This document shows, piece by piece, positions 55,979-64,000 of a stretch of 64,000 bases of DNA. Under the pieces are notes generated by a model, which saw only the letters and a program-made list of their open reading frames with translations, did no database searches and was not told the DNA's origin. Origin of the DNA: Acinetobacter sp. WCHAc010034 (GTDB taxonomy: Bacteria > Pseudomonadota > Gammaproteobacteria > Pseudomonadales > Moraxellaceae); the NCBI RefSeq assembly GCF_001696615.3, contig NZ_CP032279.1:558001-622000 (forward strand). Direction: 5' to 3'. Each line of letters begins with the position of its first letter. The stretch's first letter is position 1. A program made the translations under genes and the position numbers.

Positions 55979-57364
55979 ATGAAAGATTTTAAAAAGCCGC
56001 CTTTTAAACAAAAAGCGATTGCAATTGGCTTCACCGCAGGTGTGCATGTCATTGCGGTTGTGGGCTTGCTTTATCTTGGCATGAGCAAACCGCCTGAACC
56101 GCCAAAGCAGATTAAAACCGTACTGATCAAGCCGGAAGATTTAAAGCCGGTCACGCGCGAAGAAACCCCGTTTAATGAAACAGCGCATGAAAATGCGGCG
56201 GAAGAAATTACCCAGACTGCGGAACCCAGCATAGAACCTGCGCCGGTGATTCCGGCAGTTCCTGTCCCTGCTCCGGCGCCTCAAAAGCCGGATACTGCCA
56301 AGCTGGATGCACAAAAAGCCGCGCAGCAGGCCAAAGCGGCGGAACGCCAAGCCGCCGATGAGGCAAAACGCGCCGAGCAAAAGCGCAAGGCGGACGAAGC
56401 AGCGCGGTTAAAAGCGCAGGCAGATGCAAAAGCCAAGGCGGATGCGCAGGCTAAGGCCAATGCTGAAGCAGCTCAGCGCAAAGCCGCAGCGGATGCTAAG
56501 GCCCGGGCAGACGCAAAAGCCAAAGCCAGCGCAGAAGCCAAACGCAGAGCCGATTTGGAAGCCAGACGCCAAGCTGAAAATGCGAAATTGAAAGCGCAGC
56601 AGGATGCCAAGGCAAATGCCGAAGCGAAACGCATCGCCGATGCCAAAGCCGCTGCGCAGGTGAAGGCCAACGCGCAAGCCAAGGCCAATGCTGAAGCAGC
56701 TAAACGCAAAGCGGAAGCTGATGCTAAAGCCCGGGTAGACGCAAAAGCCAAAGCAGATGCGCAGGCGAAAGCCAATGCCCAAGCTAAGGCAAATGCCGAA
56801 GCCGCTGCGCAGGTGAAGGCCAACGCGCAAGCTAAGGCGAATGCCGAGGCAGCTAAACGCAAAGCGGAAGCTGATGCTAAAGCCAAAGCAGATGCGCAGG
56901 CGAAAGCCAATGCCCAAGCTAAGGCGAATGCTGAAGCGGCTAAGCGTAAAGCGGAAGCTGATGCTAAAGCCCGGGCGGATGCTAAGGCTAAAGCAGACGC
57001 TGAAGCGCGTGAACGCGCTGCTGAAGAAGCCAAAGCATCTTCAGCTAAAAAAGCCGCTGAAGAAGCCGCGCAGAAAAAAGCTGAAGCCAAAAGAATTGCT
57101 TCTACAGCCAAGCGTGACTTTGAAAGCAGAATCAAGCGCGCCTGGGATACTCCAACAGGCTCAACCGGTAAAACAGCAACTGCCCGCATCTCTTTAACTG
57201 AAAGCGGAGCCGTCCGTTCGGTTGTTGTTACATCCAGCGACCCGGATATGAAAGCCAGCATTGAAGCGGCCGTCCGCAGTGCTGCGCCCTACCCAATGCC
57301 GTCAGACCCGGATGCCCGCCGTGAAGCCATGAGTATGACTTCAACTTTCAGATCTTCAAATTAA
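55979..57364 (+). CDS. tolA: TolA energy transducer
   Basis: A 461-aa protein: N-terminal anchor (about 15-35), a Pro-rich stretch to about 110, a very long Ala/Lys/Glu helical domain II (about 115-370) and a C-terminal domain III (about 375-461, starting KRDFESRIKRAWDTP). Domain III binds TolB and Pal and is the receptor part for group A colicins and filamentous phages in E. coli. The helical region is coded by near-identical DNA repeats, so its length may vary among strains. Confidence 0.95.
   Translation: MKDFKKPPFKQKAIAIGFTAGVHVIAVVGLLYLGMSKPPEPPKQIKTVLIKPEDLKPVTREETPFNETAHENAAEEITQTAEPSIEPAPVIPAVPVPAPAPQKPDTAKLDAQKAAQQAKAAERQAADEAKRAEQKRKADEAARLKAQADAKAKADAQAKANAEAAQRKAAADAKARADAKAKASAEAKRRADLEARRQAENAKLKAQQDAKANAEAKRIADAKAAAQVKANAQAKANAEAAKRKAEADAKARVDAKAKADAQAKANAQAKANAEAAAQVKANAQAKANAEAAKRKAEADAKAKADAQAKANAQAKANAEAAKRKAEADAKARADAKAKADAEARERAAEEAKASSAKKAAEEAAQKKAEAKRIASTAKRDFESRIKRAWDTPTGSTGKTATARISLTESGAVRSVVVTSSDPDMKASIEAAVRSAAPYPMPSDPDARREAMSMTSTFRSSN
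56640..57000. repeat. Near-identical coding repeats in tolA domain II
   Basis: Blocks coding KANAQAKANAEAAKRKAEAD recur three times, with identical runs such as AAGCGGAAGCTGATGCTAAA at about 56,713, 56,866 and 56,950. They are in frame with each other, so recombination between them would shorten or extend the helix without breaking the frame. Confidence 0.7.
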
Positions 57365-57370
57365 AGCAAA

Positions 57371-57404
57371 ATACCTTCTGATCCGTCAGAGGGTATTTTT
57401 TATT
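57371..57404 (+). terminator. Terminator after tolA
   Basis: ATACCTTCTGA (57371-57381) pairs with TCAGAGGGTAT (57386-57396), one wobble, followed by TTTTTTATT. It would partly separate tolQRA from the paralogue and tolB. Confidence 0.75.
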
Positions 57405-57440
57405 ATGCCCGCCTCTTTCATGACATAGGCCATTTTTAGC

Positions 57441-57953
57441 ATGCTTCAATTCAAACAATTTATTGCGCCTTGCGTTTTTTTCATTGCAGCTGGAACCGCT
57501 GCGCAAACACAGCAAGCCCATAACGCACCCGCCGCCGCGCAGGAAACAGCAAACGCTGCCCATGACTTTCCCGCTGGAACTGCAGCGAAAGCTAAAACGC
57601 CAGACCCAAGCGCTGAATTGAAAAGGGCAACAGCCAAAAGAGCAGCTGAAGCGGACGCAGCAAAAAAATCTGAAGTGAAAAAAATCGCATCCAGCAGTCA
57701 GCGGGAAATTCAGCAGAAAATATTCCGCAGCTGGCAGGTTCCGGAAGGCTCAGCCGGCTTGGACGCAAGGGCGCGGATTGTATTAACTGATACCGGCAAT
57801 GTTCAGTCCATTGTAGTGATGGGTGCGCCGAATGCAGCATTTAAAAACAGCATAGAGAAAGCTGTTCGGCAGGCCGAGCCTTTTGCCATGCCGGAAGACC
57901 CCGGCGCGAGGCGCGCTGCCCGCCTGATCCATATCCGCTTTGCTGCCAAATAA
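57441..57953 (+). CDS. TolA domain III paralogue, secreted short form
   Basis: A 170-aa protein. Its last 90 residues (KKIASSSQREIQQKIFRSWQ onward) align along the whole length with TolA domain III: both have the pattern R/K-x-W-x-x-P-x-GS, ARI-LT-x-G-V-S-V, AV-R-A-P-MP-DP-ARR-A. In place of the TM helix and long domain II it has a signal peptide-like start (PCVFFIAAGTAAQTQQ) and a short Ala/Pro linker. It lies between tolA and tolB with its own start. It probably arose by partial duplication of tolA. A free periplasmic domain III could compete with TolA for TolB, Pal or for phage and bacteriocin proteins. Confidence 0.75.
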   Translation: MLQFKQFIAPCVFFIAAGTAAQTQQAHNAPAAAQETANAAHDFPAGTAAKAKTPDPSAELKRATAKRAAEADAAKKSEVKKIASSSQREIQQKIFRSWQVPEGSAGLDARARIVLTDTGNVQSIVVMGAPNAAFKNSIEKAVRQAEPFAMPEDPGARRAARLIHIRFAAK

Positions 57954-58148
57954 AAAGCAGGAACAGGCAAGGCCCGCTCAGGCTGAGTTTTTTAAGCAGG
58001 CCTTAAAAATAAACTGCGTTGCCGCGGCCGCATTTTCACAGTCGGATAACAGTTTCTTCATAATCTTGTGCTTTAATTATTTTAAAAACATGCCATTATG
58101 TGACACATTCACAGCAACAAGAATTCATAGATTTAGAGTATTCAGCGA

Positions 58149-59435
58149 ATGATGGAAATGACGCGAAAACATCTGCTCTGCTTAGCTGTTTTAACAGCCT
58201 TAAGTCCTGTTTTAATCAGCCAATCGCATGCGCAGCTGCATTTGGAGATTACCAAAGCGCCCGAAGAAGCGCCTAAAATTGCGATCATGCCGTTCAGCAA
58301 TGACCAGACCCTTTACCCGATTATTGAAAATGACTTAAACCGCTCCGGAAAATTCAGCAGCGCCTCTAAAAACCTGCCTGCCACGGCCGCGCTGAATACG
58401 CCGAATGCTGAAGCATGGCAAGCTGCCGGCGTACCCTATGTGGTGACAGGCGCAATGAAGCCGGCGGCTGACGGTTCATTTGAAGTGCACTATCAGCTGT
58501 ATGATGTGCAGAAAAAACAGTATTTGCTGAATGAGCTGCTGACCGTGCCGGCTTCCCGCACGCGCCAGGCGGCGCATATGATCAGTGACGCGATTTATCA
58601 GGCACTGACCGGCATTGCCGGAGATTTCAGCGGGCGCATTGCCTACGTGCTGCGCAATCCTGCAACGCCGGATCAGCGCTATACCCTGCAAATTGCGGAT
58701 ACCGACGGCGAACAGCCGCGAACGGTTTTAACATCGCGCGATCCTATTCTATCCCCGGCCTGGACGCCGGATGCCAAGAAAATCGCCTATGTGTCTTTTG
58801 AAACCAAGCGCCCGGCCATCTATATTCAGGACTTGGCTACAGGCGGGCGTGAAAAATTAGCCAGCTTCCGCGGCCTGAACGGCGCGCCAAGCTTTTCCCC
58901 AGACGGCAAGAGCATGCTGTTCACCGCATCCATGCACGGCAATCCTGAAATCTATCAAATGGATCTGGACAGCCGCCAGCTGCAGCGCATGACCAGCGAC
59001 AGCGCGATTGATACTGAAGCGCGCTATGCGCCAGACGGCCAATCCTTTATTTACACCTCTGACCGCGGCGGTTCGCCGCAGATTTACCGCTACAGCTTTG
59101 CAGACGGCAGCGCCAAGCGCTTGACCTTCCGCGGCGGATTCAACGCCCGCGGCACCTTAAGCGCCGACGGCAAAAAGCTGGCATTGGTGCACCGCCCTAG
59201 CGGCAGCAGCTACAAAGTCGCTGTGCAGAATCTGGACTCCGGCGTCACCAACATTCTGACGCCAACCAGCCTGGATGAATCTCCAAGCTTCTCGCCTAAT
59301 GGGCAGATGGTGGTCTATGCAACGCGCGAAAATAACCGCGGCCTGCTGTCCATCATGTCTTTAGACGGGCGTTTCCGCATGAACCTGCCAAGTGAGCAAG
59401 GTGAAGTCCGCGAACCGGCTTGGGCGCCTAAATAA
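58149..59435 (+). CDS. tolB: TolB periplasmic beta-propeller
   Basis: A 428-aa protein with a signal peptide (KHLLCLAVLTALSPVLISQSH) and a six-bladed propeller C-terminal half with repeated SPDG/SPAW-type strands (SFSPDGKSMLF, YAPDGQSFIYTSDRGG). It binds Pal and TolA domain III. The start could be the ATG at 58158, which gives a shorter lead. Pal follows 33 nt after the stop. Confidence 0.95.
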   Translation: MMEMTRKHLLCLAVLTALSPVLISQSHAQLHLEITKAPEEAPKIAIMPFSNDQTLYPIIENDLNRSGKFSSASKNLPATAALNTPNAEAWQAAGVPYVVTGAMKPAADGSFEVHYQLYDVQKKQYLLNELLTVPASRTRQAAHMISDAIYQALTGIAGDFSGRIAYVLRNPATPDQRYTLQIADTDGEQPRTVLTSRDPILSPAWTPDAKKIAYVSFETKRPAIYIQDLATGGREKLASFRGLNGAPSFSPDGKSMLFTASMHGNPEIYQMDLDSRQLQRMTSDSAIDTEARYAPDGQSFIYTSDRGGSPQIYRYSFADGSAKRLTFRGGFNARGTLSADGKKLALVHRPSGSSYKVAVQNLDSGVTNILTPTSLDESPSFSPNGQMVVYATRENNRGLLSIMSLDGRFRMNLPSEQGEVREPAWAPK

Positions 59436-59468
59436 CTTAAGAACAAATCAACCTTCATGGAGATAAAG

Positions 59469-60038
59469 ATGAAAGCTGTAAAATTATTCGCACTTCCAGT
59501 ATTGGCTGCGGCTGTCATCATGACCGGCTGCGCAAACCGCAAACCCACTGCTCCTGTCGACGCGACTCAAAACCCGATCGGCGCTTCAACCGTAAACACC
59601 GAAGGCCTCAGTGAAGATGCAGCGCTGAACGCGCAAAACCTTGCCGGCGCATCCGCTAAAGGCGTGACGGCTGCCAATAAGGCGTTCCTGGCCAAGCGCG
59701 TCGTGCACTTCAACTATGACAGCAGCGAACTGTCAAATGAAGACCTGCAAACGCTGCAGGCGCATGCGCAGTTCCTTGTCGCCAATGCCAGCTCACGCGT
59801 TGCCCTGACCGGCCATACCGATGAACGTGGCACCCGCGAATACAACATGGCGCTGGGCGAACGCCGCGCCAAAGCGGTGGAAAGCTTCCTTGTCACCAGC
59901 GGCGTCAGCGCGACTCAACTGGAAGCAGTCAGCTATGGCAAGGAAATGCCAATCAACCCGGGCCATGATGAAAATGCCTGGAAAGAAAACCGCCGCGTAG
60001 AAATCAACTATGAAGCCGTTCCGCCGCTGCTGAAATAA
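59469..60038 (+). CDS. pal: Peptidoglycan-associated lipoprotein Pal
   Basis: A 189-aa outer-membrane lipoprotein. The lipobox is VIMTGC, and an OmpA-type peptidoglycan-binding domain occupies the last 110 residues (VVHFNYDSSELSNEDLQTLQ, then GHTDERGTREYN). GGAG precedes the ATG at 59469 at 7 nt. It completes the Tol-Pal set, which keeps the outer membrane invaginated at division. Confidence 0.97.
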   Translation: MKAVKLFALPVLAAAVIMTGCANRKPTAPVDATQNPIGASTVNTEGLSEDAALNAQNLAGASAKGVTAANKAFLAKRVVHFNYDSSELSNEDLQTLQAHAQFLVANASSRVALTGHTDERGTREYNMALGERRAKAVESFLVTSGVSATQLEAVSYGKEMPINPGHDENAWKENRRVEINYEAVPPLLK

Positions 60039-60065
60039 TCCATGCCCGCAGCGGCTGCCGTACAG

Positions 60066-60104
60066 GCATTAAAAAAGCACTCTCCATGAGTGCTTTTTTA
60101 ATGC
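60066..60104. terminator. Perfect 17-bp stem terminator after pal
   Basis: GCATTAAAAAAGCACTC (60066-60082) pairs perfectly with GAGTGCTTTTTTAATGC (60088-60104). A T run lies inside the 3' arm, usable in both directions, for pal and for the convergent small gene. Confidence 0.85.
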
Positions 60105-60116
60105 CTTTGATTCAGC

Positions 60117-60308
60117 TTATTCAGGTTTTTCTTCCGGAGCATCTTTAGCGCTTTGCATGGATTCAATTAAATCATGCTTATTGAACTTTTTATACTCTGG
60201 CTTAGACTCATAGCTGCTCCAAGCTTCCTTCACTTTATCCTTGGAAATTTCGTCTAAATTCAAACCTTCACTCGGTGTTGGAGTCGCATCAAATTTTTGC
60301 GTAGTCAT
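60117..60308 (-). CDS. Small acidic protein, 63 aa, unknown
   Basis: ATG at 60308 with AGGAGC 6 nt before it; the frame is open further upstream without support. The product is acidic, soluble and rich in Ser/Glu/Lys (ISKDKVKEAWSSYESKPEYK). It lies between pal and fbp, convergent with pal. No family recognised. Confidence 0.65.
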   Translation of the reverse strand: MTTQKFDATPTPSEGLNLDEISKDKVKEAWSSYESKPEYKKFNKHDLIESMQSAKDAPEEKPE

Positions 60309-60493
60309 TGTTGTGCTCCTGATCATCCACTCTATTTTCTGCTTTCAACATAGCATGTTCCTCAGGACTTGCAAGGGCAAAATCACGGCAAACGGTGCGG
60401 TTTAATTTTTCTTTTAGCGCATTCTCATCTAAAATACAGGGTTATTCAATTCCGATCATTTTTGACCGTTTTTATTTTTGGAGCCTTCCAGTC

Positions 60494-61468
60494 ATGTCAC
60501 ACTTAAGCCTATCCCAATTCCTACAACAACAAAGCGGAAATTTAACCCCTGAACTAGCGCAAGTAGTTGAAACAATTGCTAATACATGCAAAGACATTGA
60601 TCAATTGCTGCAAAAAGGCGCTTTAGCGGGTGTACTGGGCAGTGCGCAGCATGAAAATGTTCAGGGCGAAGAGCAGAAAAAGCTGGATGTGATTTCAAAT
60701 GACTATTTAATTGATGCCCTGAAAGCGCATCCAAATGTCGGCGGCCTGGCTTCAGAAGAATTGGATGATTTCACTCCGGCGCAAGAAAACGGCCAATATC
60801 TGGTTCTGTTTGACCCATTAGACGGTTCAAGCAATATTGACATCAATATGTGCGTCGGCACCATTTTTTCCATCCTGCCGGCAAAAAATGCCGTGACGCA
60901 AGCTGAAGATTTCATGCAGCCGGGCGTCAATCAGGCCGCTGCCGGCTACGTGCTTTACGGCCCGTCAACTATGATGGCTTTGACTGTAGGCGCTGGCGTG
61001 GTGTTCTTTACCTTTGATCCTGAATCCAAAGAATTCCTGCTGACTTCTGAAAGCATTCAAGTCGCCGCCGACACCAAAGAATATGCGATCAATGCATCCA
61101 ACCAGCGCCACTGGGAACAGCCGGTTAAGCGCTATGTCGATGAACTGCTTGCCGGCAAAACTGGCCCGCGTGAAAAAGACTTCAACATGCGCTGGGTGGC
61201 ATGCATGGTCGGCGATATTCACCGCATCCTGTGCCGCAGCGGCATCTTCATGTATCCATACGATTTGAAAGACCCGAAAAAAGCCGGCCGCCTGCGCCTG
61301 ATGTACGAAGCCAATCCTATGAGCATGCTGATGGAGCAGGCTGGCGGCGCGTCAACGACTGGCCGTGTGCGCATTCTTGACATTCAGCCGGCTGAGCTGC
61401 ATCAGCGCGTTCCAGTCATCATCGGCTCTAAAAACGAAGTTGAACTCGTAACCAGCTATCACAACTAA
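60494..61468 (+). CDS. fbp: Fructose-1,6-bisphosphatase class I
   Basis: A 324-aa enzyme that removes the 1-phosphate of fructose 1,6-bisphosphate in gluconeogenesis. The metal and phosphate motif [11 protein letters not shown] lies near residue 115, and the late [12 protein letters not shown] is also typical. The start is the ATG at 60494; the long frame before it is unlike any FBPase N-terminus. Confidence 0.96.
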   Translation: MSHLSLSQFLQQQSGNLTPELAQVVETIANTCKDIDQLLQKGALAGVLGSAQHENVQGEEQKKLDVISNDYLIDALKAHPNVGGLASEELDDFTPAQENGQYLVLFDPLDGSSNIDINMCVGTIFSILPAKNAVTQAEDFMQPGVNQAAAGYVLYGPSTMMALTVGAGVVFFTFDPESKEFLLTSESIQVAADTKEYAINASNQRHWEQPVKRYVDELLAGKTGPREKDFNMRWVACMVGDIHRILCRSGIFMYPYDLKDPKKAGRLRLMYEANPMSMLMEQAGGASTTGRVRILDIQPAELHQRVPVIIGSKNEVELVTSYHN

Positions 61469-61517
61469 TCTTTTAAACGGCGGTCAGCCCAGCGGACCGC
61501 CGTGGACTTTATCCCCC

Positions 61518-62294
61518 ATGTCAACTATTTTTCTTGAGTCTAAAGACAACCCGAAAATCAAGCATTTGCGCGGCTTAATCGAACAGAACGCTCACCGCAA
61601 GAAACACGGCCAAACGGTTCTTGAAGGAACGCATTTGTGCCTTGCATGGCTGCAGGAAAACAGAAAAATCAATTCTATTTTCACCACAGAACATGCGCTG
61701 GAACATCCCGACTTTGAAGAAATTCTAAGCGTATATACGGGCCATGTTTTTGTTATCGGCGAATCGCTCTATAAGGATTTAAGCACGCTGGGCACGACTT
61801 TAGCCTGCTTAGCCATTGTAGATTTGCCCACTTCACGCCAAGCGCTGAAATTTGATGAAGACACGCTGATTCTGGAAAATATCCAGGATCCGGGCAATGT
61901 CGGCACTTTGCTGCGTTCAGCGGCGGCGGCGGGCATCAAGCAGGTAGTCTGCACCAAAGGCTCTGCATCCTTATGGTCGCCGCGCGTGCTGCGTGCAGGC
62001 ATGGGCGCGCATTTCTCTTTGCAGACCTATGAAAATATCGCGCTGGAAGACTGCCTGGAACGCTTTGAAATTCCTGTTTATGTCACCAGTTCACACCGCG
62101 CTGCCAGCCTGTATTCAAAAGACTTGAGCAAAGCCTGCGTCTGGATTCTGGGCAATGAAGGCCAAGGCGTCAGCGACTATGCGCTTGCGCATGCAGAAGC
62201 TGTTTCCATTCCGCAGCCAGGCGGCCAGGAATCCTTGAATGTGGCGATTGCCGGCTCTGTGTGCTTCTTTGAAATGGTGCGCCAGCGCCTTTAA
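61518..62294 (+). CDS. SpoU/TrmH-family RNA 2'-O-methyltransferase
   Basis: A 258-aa methyltransferase with the three SPOUT motifs: NIQDPGNVGTLLRSAAAAG near residue 120, ILGNEGQGVS near 215 and IPQPGGQESLNVAIAGSV near 235. The N-terminal 100 residues form the RNA substrate-binding part. It methylates a ribose in rRNA or tRNA; target not determinable. Confidence 0.9.
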   Translation: MSTIFLESKDNPKIKHLRGLIEQNAHRKKHGQTVLEGTHLCLAWLQENRKINSIFTTEHALEHPDFEEILSVYTGHVFVIGESLYKDLSTLGTTLACLAIVDLPTSRQALKFDEDTLILENIQDPGNVGTLLRSAAAAGIKQVVCTKGSASLWSPRVLRAGMGAHFSLQTYENIALEDCLERFEIPVYVTSSHRAASLYSKDLSKACVWILGNEGQGVSDYALAHAEAVSIPQPGGQESLNVAIAGSVCFFEMVRQRL

Positions 62295-62431
62295 ATCGTT
62301 ATTTTATTTTAACTGGGCCCGCCCAGTTAAAAAAATAGATTAAACTATAAAAATAACAAGTTGTTTGTCAACCAAACCATCGTTTCCAGCGTTATTGTGG
62401 GTATGAACTTGGAAATGATGGTGGGTATCCA

Positions 62432-63067
62432 ATGACAGGATTTTCCATCTCTATGGATTTAGCGCCAAAACAGTCCAATGCGGCAGATGCGAGTGTTTTA
62501 AAAAGCACGGCTGAATCTCGCCTGAAAAACTTCATGCTCGAAGTCACTGGACGCGCCTTGGTAATGATGGAAAGCGCAACCCAAAACCAGCATGGCATGG
62601 CCATGGATCTGGTTCAGGAAGCCTTCATCTCGCTGCATAAATCTTATGCGGATAAATCCACTGAAGAATGGTATCCCCTGTTCTACACCATCCTGAACAA
62701 CAAGCTGCAGGATTGGCGCCGCAAAGAGGCCCGCCGCGCTCAGCCCTTTTCTTTTTTTAGAAAAGTCAGCCTGGAAGAGGATGACATTGAGCTGAATGAT
62801 GTGGTGGATGAATCTACGCCCAACCCTTTTGAGCTTATAGACCAGGCCGTAACCGCTGAAGAAATTCAGGAAGCCATTGCGCAGCTGCCTGCAAGGCAGC
62901 AGCAGGCTTTCATGCTGCGGGCTTGGGAAGGTTTTGATACGCATACCACCGCGCAGATTATGAACTGCACTGAAGGCAGCGTGAAAACGCATTATCACCG
63001 CGCTATACAGGGCTTGCGCGCCTCTTTAGCGCATTTGAATCCACACCTGGGAGGGTCATCCGAATGA
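62432..63067 (+). CDS. ECF-type RNA polymerase sigma factor
   Basis: A 211-aa sigma-70 family protein with region 2 (about 55-110, MDLVQEAFISLHKSYADK) and region 4 (about 150-200, LPARQQQAFMLRAWEGFDTH then GSVKTHYHRAIQGL). The N-terminal 25 residues are an extension. The next gene overlaps by 4 nt (ATGA) and looks like its anti-sigma factor. The sigma factor may control its own operon. Confidence 0.9.
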   Translation: MTGFSISMDLAPKQSNAADASVLKSTAESRLKNFMLEVTGRALVMMESATQNQHGMAMDLVQEAFISLHKSYADKSTEEWYPLFYTILNNKLQDWRRKEARRAQPFSFFRKVSLEEDDIELNDVVDESTPNPFELIDQAVTAEEIQEAIAQLPARQQQAFMLRAWEGFDTHTTAQIMNCTEGSVKTHYHRAIQGLRASLAHLNPHLGGSSE

Positions 63068-63384
63068 AGCAAGATGATTTCTTAAAGCAAGTAACTTCCA
63101 AACTTGATGGACTCGCACAGCGCCATGAACGCAAGGCCGCTGTGATGAATAATGTTCTTGAAGAAATTCATCAACGTGAAACATCACGCTACGGTCTGTG
63201 GAAAATGTCCAGCTTTGCTTTAGCAGCCGCCATAGCAGGCTTTGTCGTGCTGCCGAATTCAGTCACGCTGAATGAAAAACCGCAAAATCAAGTTGTATCA
63301 GCGCCTAAACTTTCGCCGCAGATGGTGGAAGATTTAGAAATGCTCATGGTCTTAGGCGAGGACAAAGTTCCGCATGGCAGCTAA
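63064..63384 (+). CDS. Probable anti-sigma / DUF3619-like membrane protein
   Basis: A 106-aa protein with a charged, helical N-terminus (MKQDDFLKQVTSKLDGLAQR), one transmembrane stretch (about 47-65, WKMSSFALAAAIAGFVVL) and a short periplasmic tail. Such a layout after a sigma gene is typical of a membrane-bound anti-sigma factor. Its pattern is like DUF3619, but the assignment rests on order and topology. Confidence 0.72.
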   Translation: MKQDDFLKQVTSKLDGLAQRHERKAAVMNNVLEEIHQRETSRYGLWKMSSFALAAAIAGFVVLPNSVTLNEKPQNQVVSAPKLSPQMVEDLEMLMVLGEDKVPHGS

Positions 63385-63778
63385 AAAGTTGGCAATCGCT
63401 TTTTGCGCATTCAGTTTTCTGCAAACCAGTTTCGCAGGCTTTGAGCGCTTCTGGATTTTTTCTAAAGATGCAGATACTCAGGTGAATGAAACATGGGACT
63501 CCCTATCCGATACTGAACAGGCAGCGCTGATCAAGCGCTATCAGTCGCTGAAAGAAATTCCAGCGGAACAGAGCGTCAGCCTGCAGCAGCGCATGGACTG
63601 GTTTAACCAGCTGCCGGACGCAGAAAAGCAGAAAATGCGTGAAACCTGGCAAAAGATGAGCAGCCAGGAGCGCAGGGAACTTGCTCAGCGCCTGCAGAAA
63701 GCAGCGCCGGATGAGCGCAGCGCAATCCGCGAAGAATACATCAATAAATACTTAAAGCCTGCAACGGCTGAGTATTAA
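63374..63778 (+). CDS. DUF3106 periplasmic protein
   Basis: A 134-aa protein with a signal peptide (KLAIAFCAFSFLQTSFAG) and DUF3106 helical repeats with W-x-x-L/M and RY/RW repeats (WDSLSDTEQAALIKRYQSLK, WFNQLPDAEKQKMRETWQKM). It overlaps the anti-sigma-like gene by 11 nt. In other proteobacteria the same three genes form one set, probably sensing the envelope. Confidence 0.78.
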   Translation: MAAKKLAIAFCAFSFLQTSFAGFERFWIFSKDADTQVNETWDSLSDTEQAALIKRYQSLKEIPAEQSVSLQQRMDWFNQLPDAEKQKMRETWQKMSSQERRELAQRLQKAAPDERSAIREEYINKYLKPATAEY

Positions 63779-63910
63779 TCGCTCCAAAAAATCTGAAGCA
63801 TTTTAAATACTGGGCTGGCCGCAGCTCAGTATTGGTTTTCAGCAGGCATTAATTCAGCAGCAACATCCAGCCGCCCCCCTATCCGCTTTTAATCCGCCGG
63901 CAAAATAAAA

Positions 63911-63929
63911 AGCCCCTGCAAACAGGGGC
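63911..63929 (-). terminator. Terminator for the gene at the right edge
   Basis: GCCCCTG pairs with CAGGGGC; the minus strand continues TTTTTATTTTG. It lies about 20 nt after the stop of the edge gene. Confidence 0.75.
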
Positions 63930-63949
63930 CTTCTATCACCGGCTTATTC

Positions 63950-64000
63950 TTAATCTGCTGGCTTACCGCTGCGGCGCATATTTGCGCATTCTAAAGCAAG
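63950..64000 (-). CDS. Partial CDS at the right edge (C-terminal 16 codons)
   Basis: A minus-strand frame runs from the window edge to TAA at 63950, ending LALECANMRRSGKPAD, with a strong terminator just beyond. The coding identity cannot be given from so short a piece. Confidence rests on the clean stop-terminator pair. Confidence 0.5.
   Translation of the reverse strand, partial: LALECANMRRSGKPAD

Noticed and set aside
56640..57000. Regularly repeated DNA considered as CRISPR-like
   Set aside because: The repeats are in-frame coding repeats of the TolA helix with no unique spacers.
56473..57261. A 262-codon Ala-rich frame antisense to tolA
   Set aside because: It mirrors the Ala/Lys repeat coding of tolA domain II and has no independent start signal.
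62310..62329. Stem-loop after the RNA methyltransferase gene considered as a terminator
   Set aside because: On either strand it is followed by an A run rather than a T run, and the loop is only two bases before fraying.

Overview
The window is a chromosomal piece of a gammaproteobacterium that reads as Acinetobacter. The evidence is the protein sequences and gene arrangements: ybgC-tolQRAB-pal, an EF-P with Lys in a PGKGQ tip beside a divergent epmB, cstA with a ybdD-type partner, and moderately GC-rich coding DNA. No species can be named from this sequence alone. Region 1 (1 to about 12,020) is the right-hand part of a lambdoid prophage that continues beyond the left edge. Its control region is laid out like that of lambda. 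A cI-type S24 repressor (3346-4065) is flanked by two clusters of three 13-bp operators of the form GAAC-N5-GTTC, one at 3263-3332 and one at 6311-6377. Leftward from the first cluster run cro, a possible ribbon-helix-helix gene, small genes, a primosomal HTH protein and a DnaB-type helicase. Rightward from the second run a Sak4-like recombination ATPase, accessory genes and a candidate excisionase. The integrase sits next to tRNA-Val(GAC), the probable attachment site. Between repressor and second operator cluster, in the position held by rexAB in lambda, is an AT-rich two-gene module (4171-5666): a DUF6932/nucleotidyltransferase-like protein and an unrecognised 306-aa partner. A small lipoprotein and a 25-aa membrane peptide follow. 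This is the best candidate in the window for an undescribed system, most plausibly phage exclusion. Region 2 (12.0-38.3 kb) is core chromosome: a moxR-DUF58-tgpA operon, cstA with its small partner, efp/epmB divergent, a PilZ-like and FimX-like pair, rpmE, an SBF-family transporter, gloA, an AmpG with a large insertion, a Lon-like protease, grxD, argD and purL. Region 3 (38.4-49.2 kb) is a five-gene minus-strand operon (DUF4132, MoxR AAA, DUF5682, VWA, SWIM) in the same order as E. coli yehI-yehL-yehM-yehP-yehQ; its function is unknown. Region 4 (49.4-64 kb) holds dgt, a zinc-ribbon protein, ruvA and ruvB, a REPIN-like inverted repeat pair, ybgC-tolQ-tolR-tolA-(TolA domain III paralogue)-tolB-pal, fbp, a SpoU-type RNA methyltransferase, and an ECF sigma factor followed by a DUF3619-like probable anti-sigma factor and a DUF3106 protein. 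The last bases hold the C-terminal end of a minus-strand gene. No CRISPR array, rRNA gene or insertion sequence was seen.
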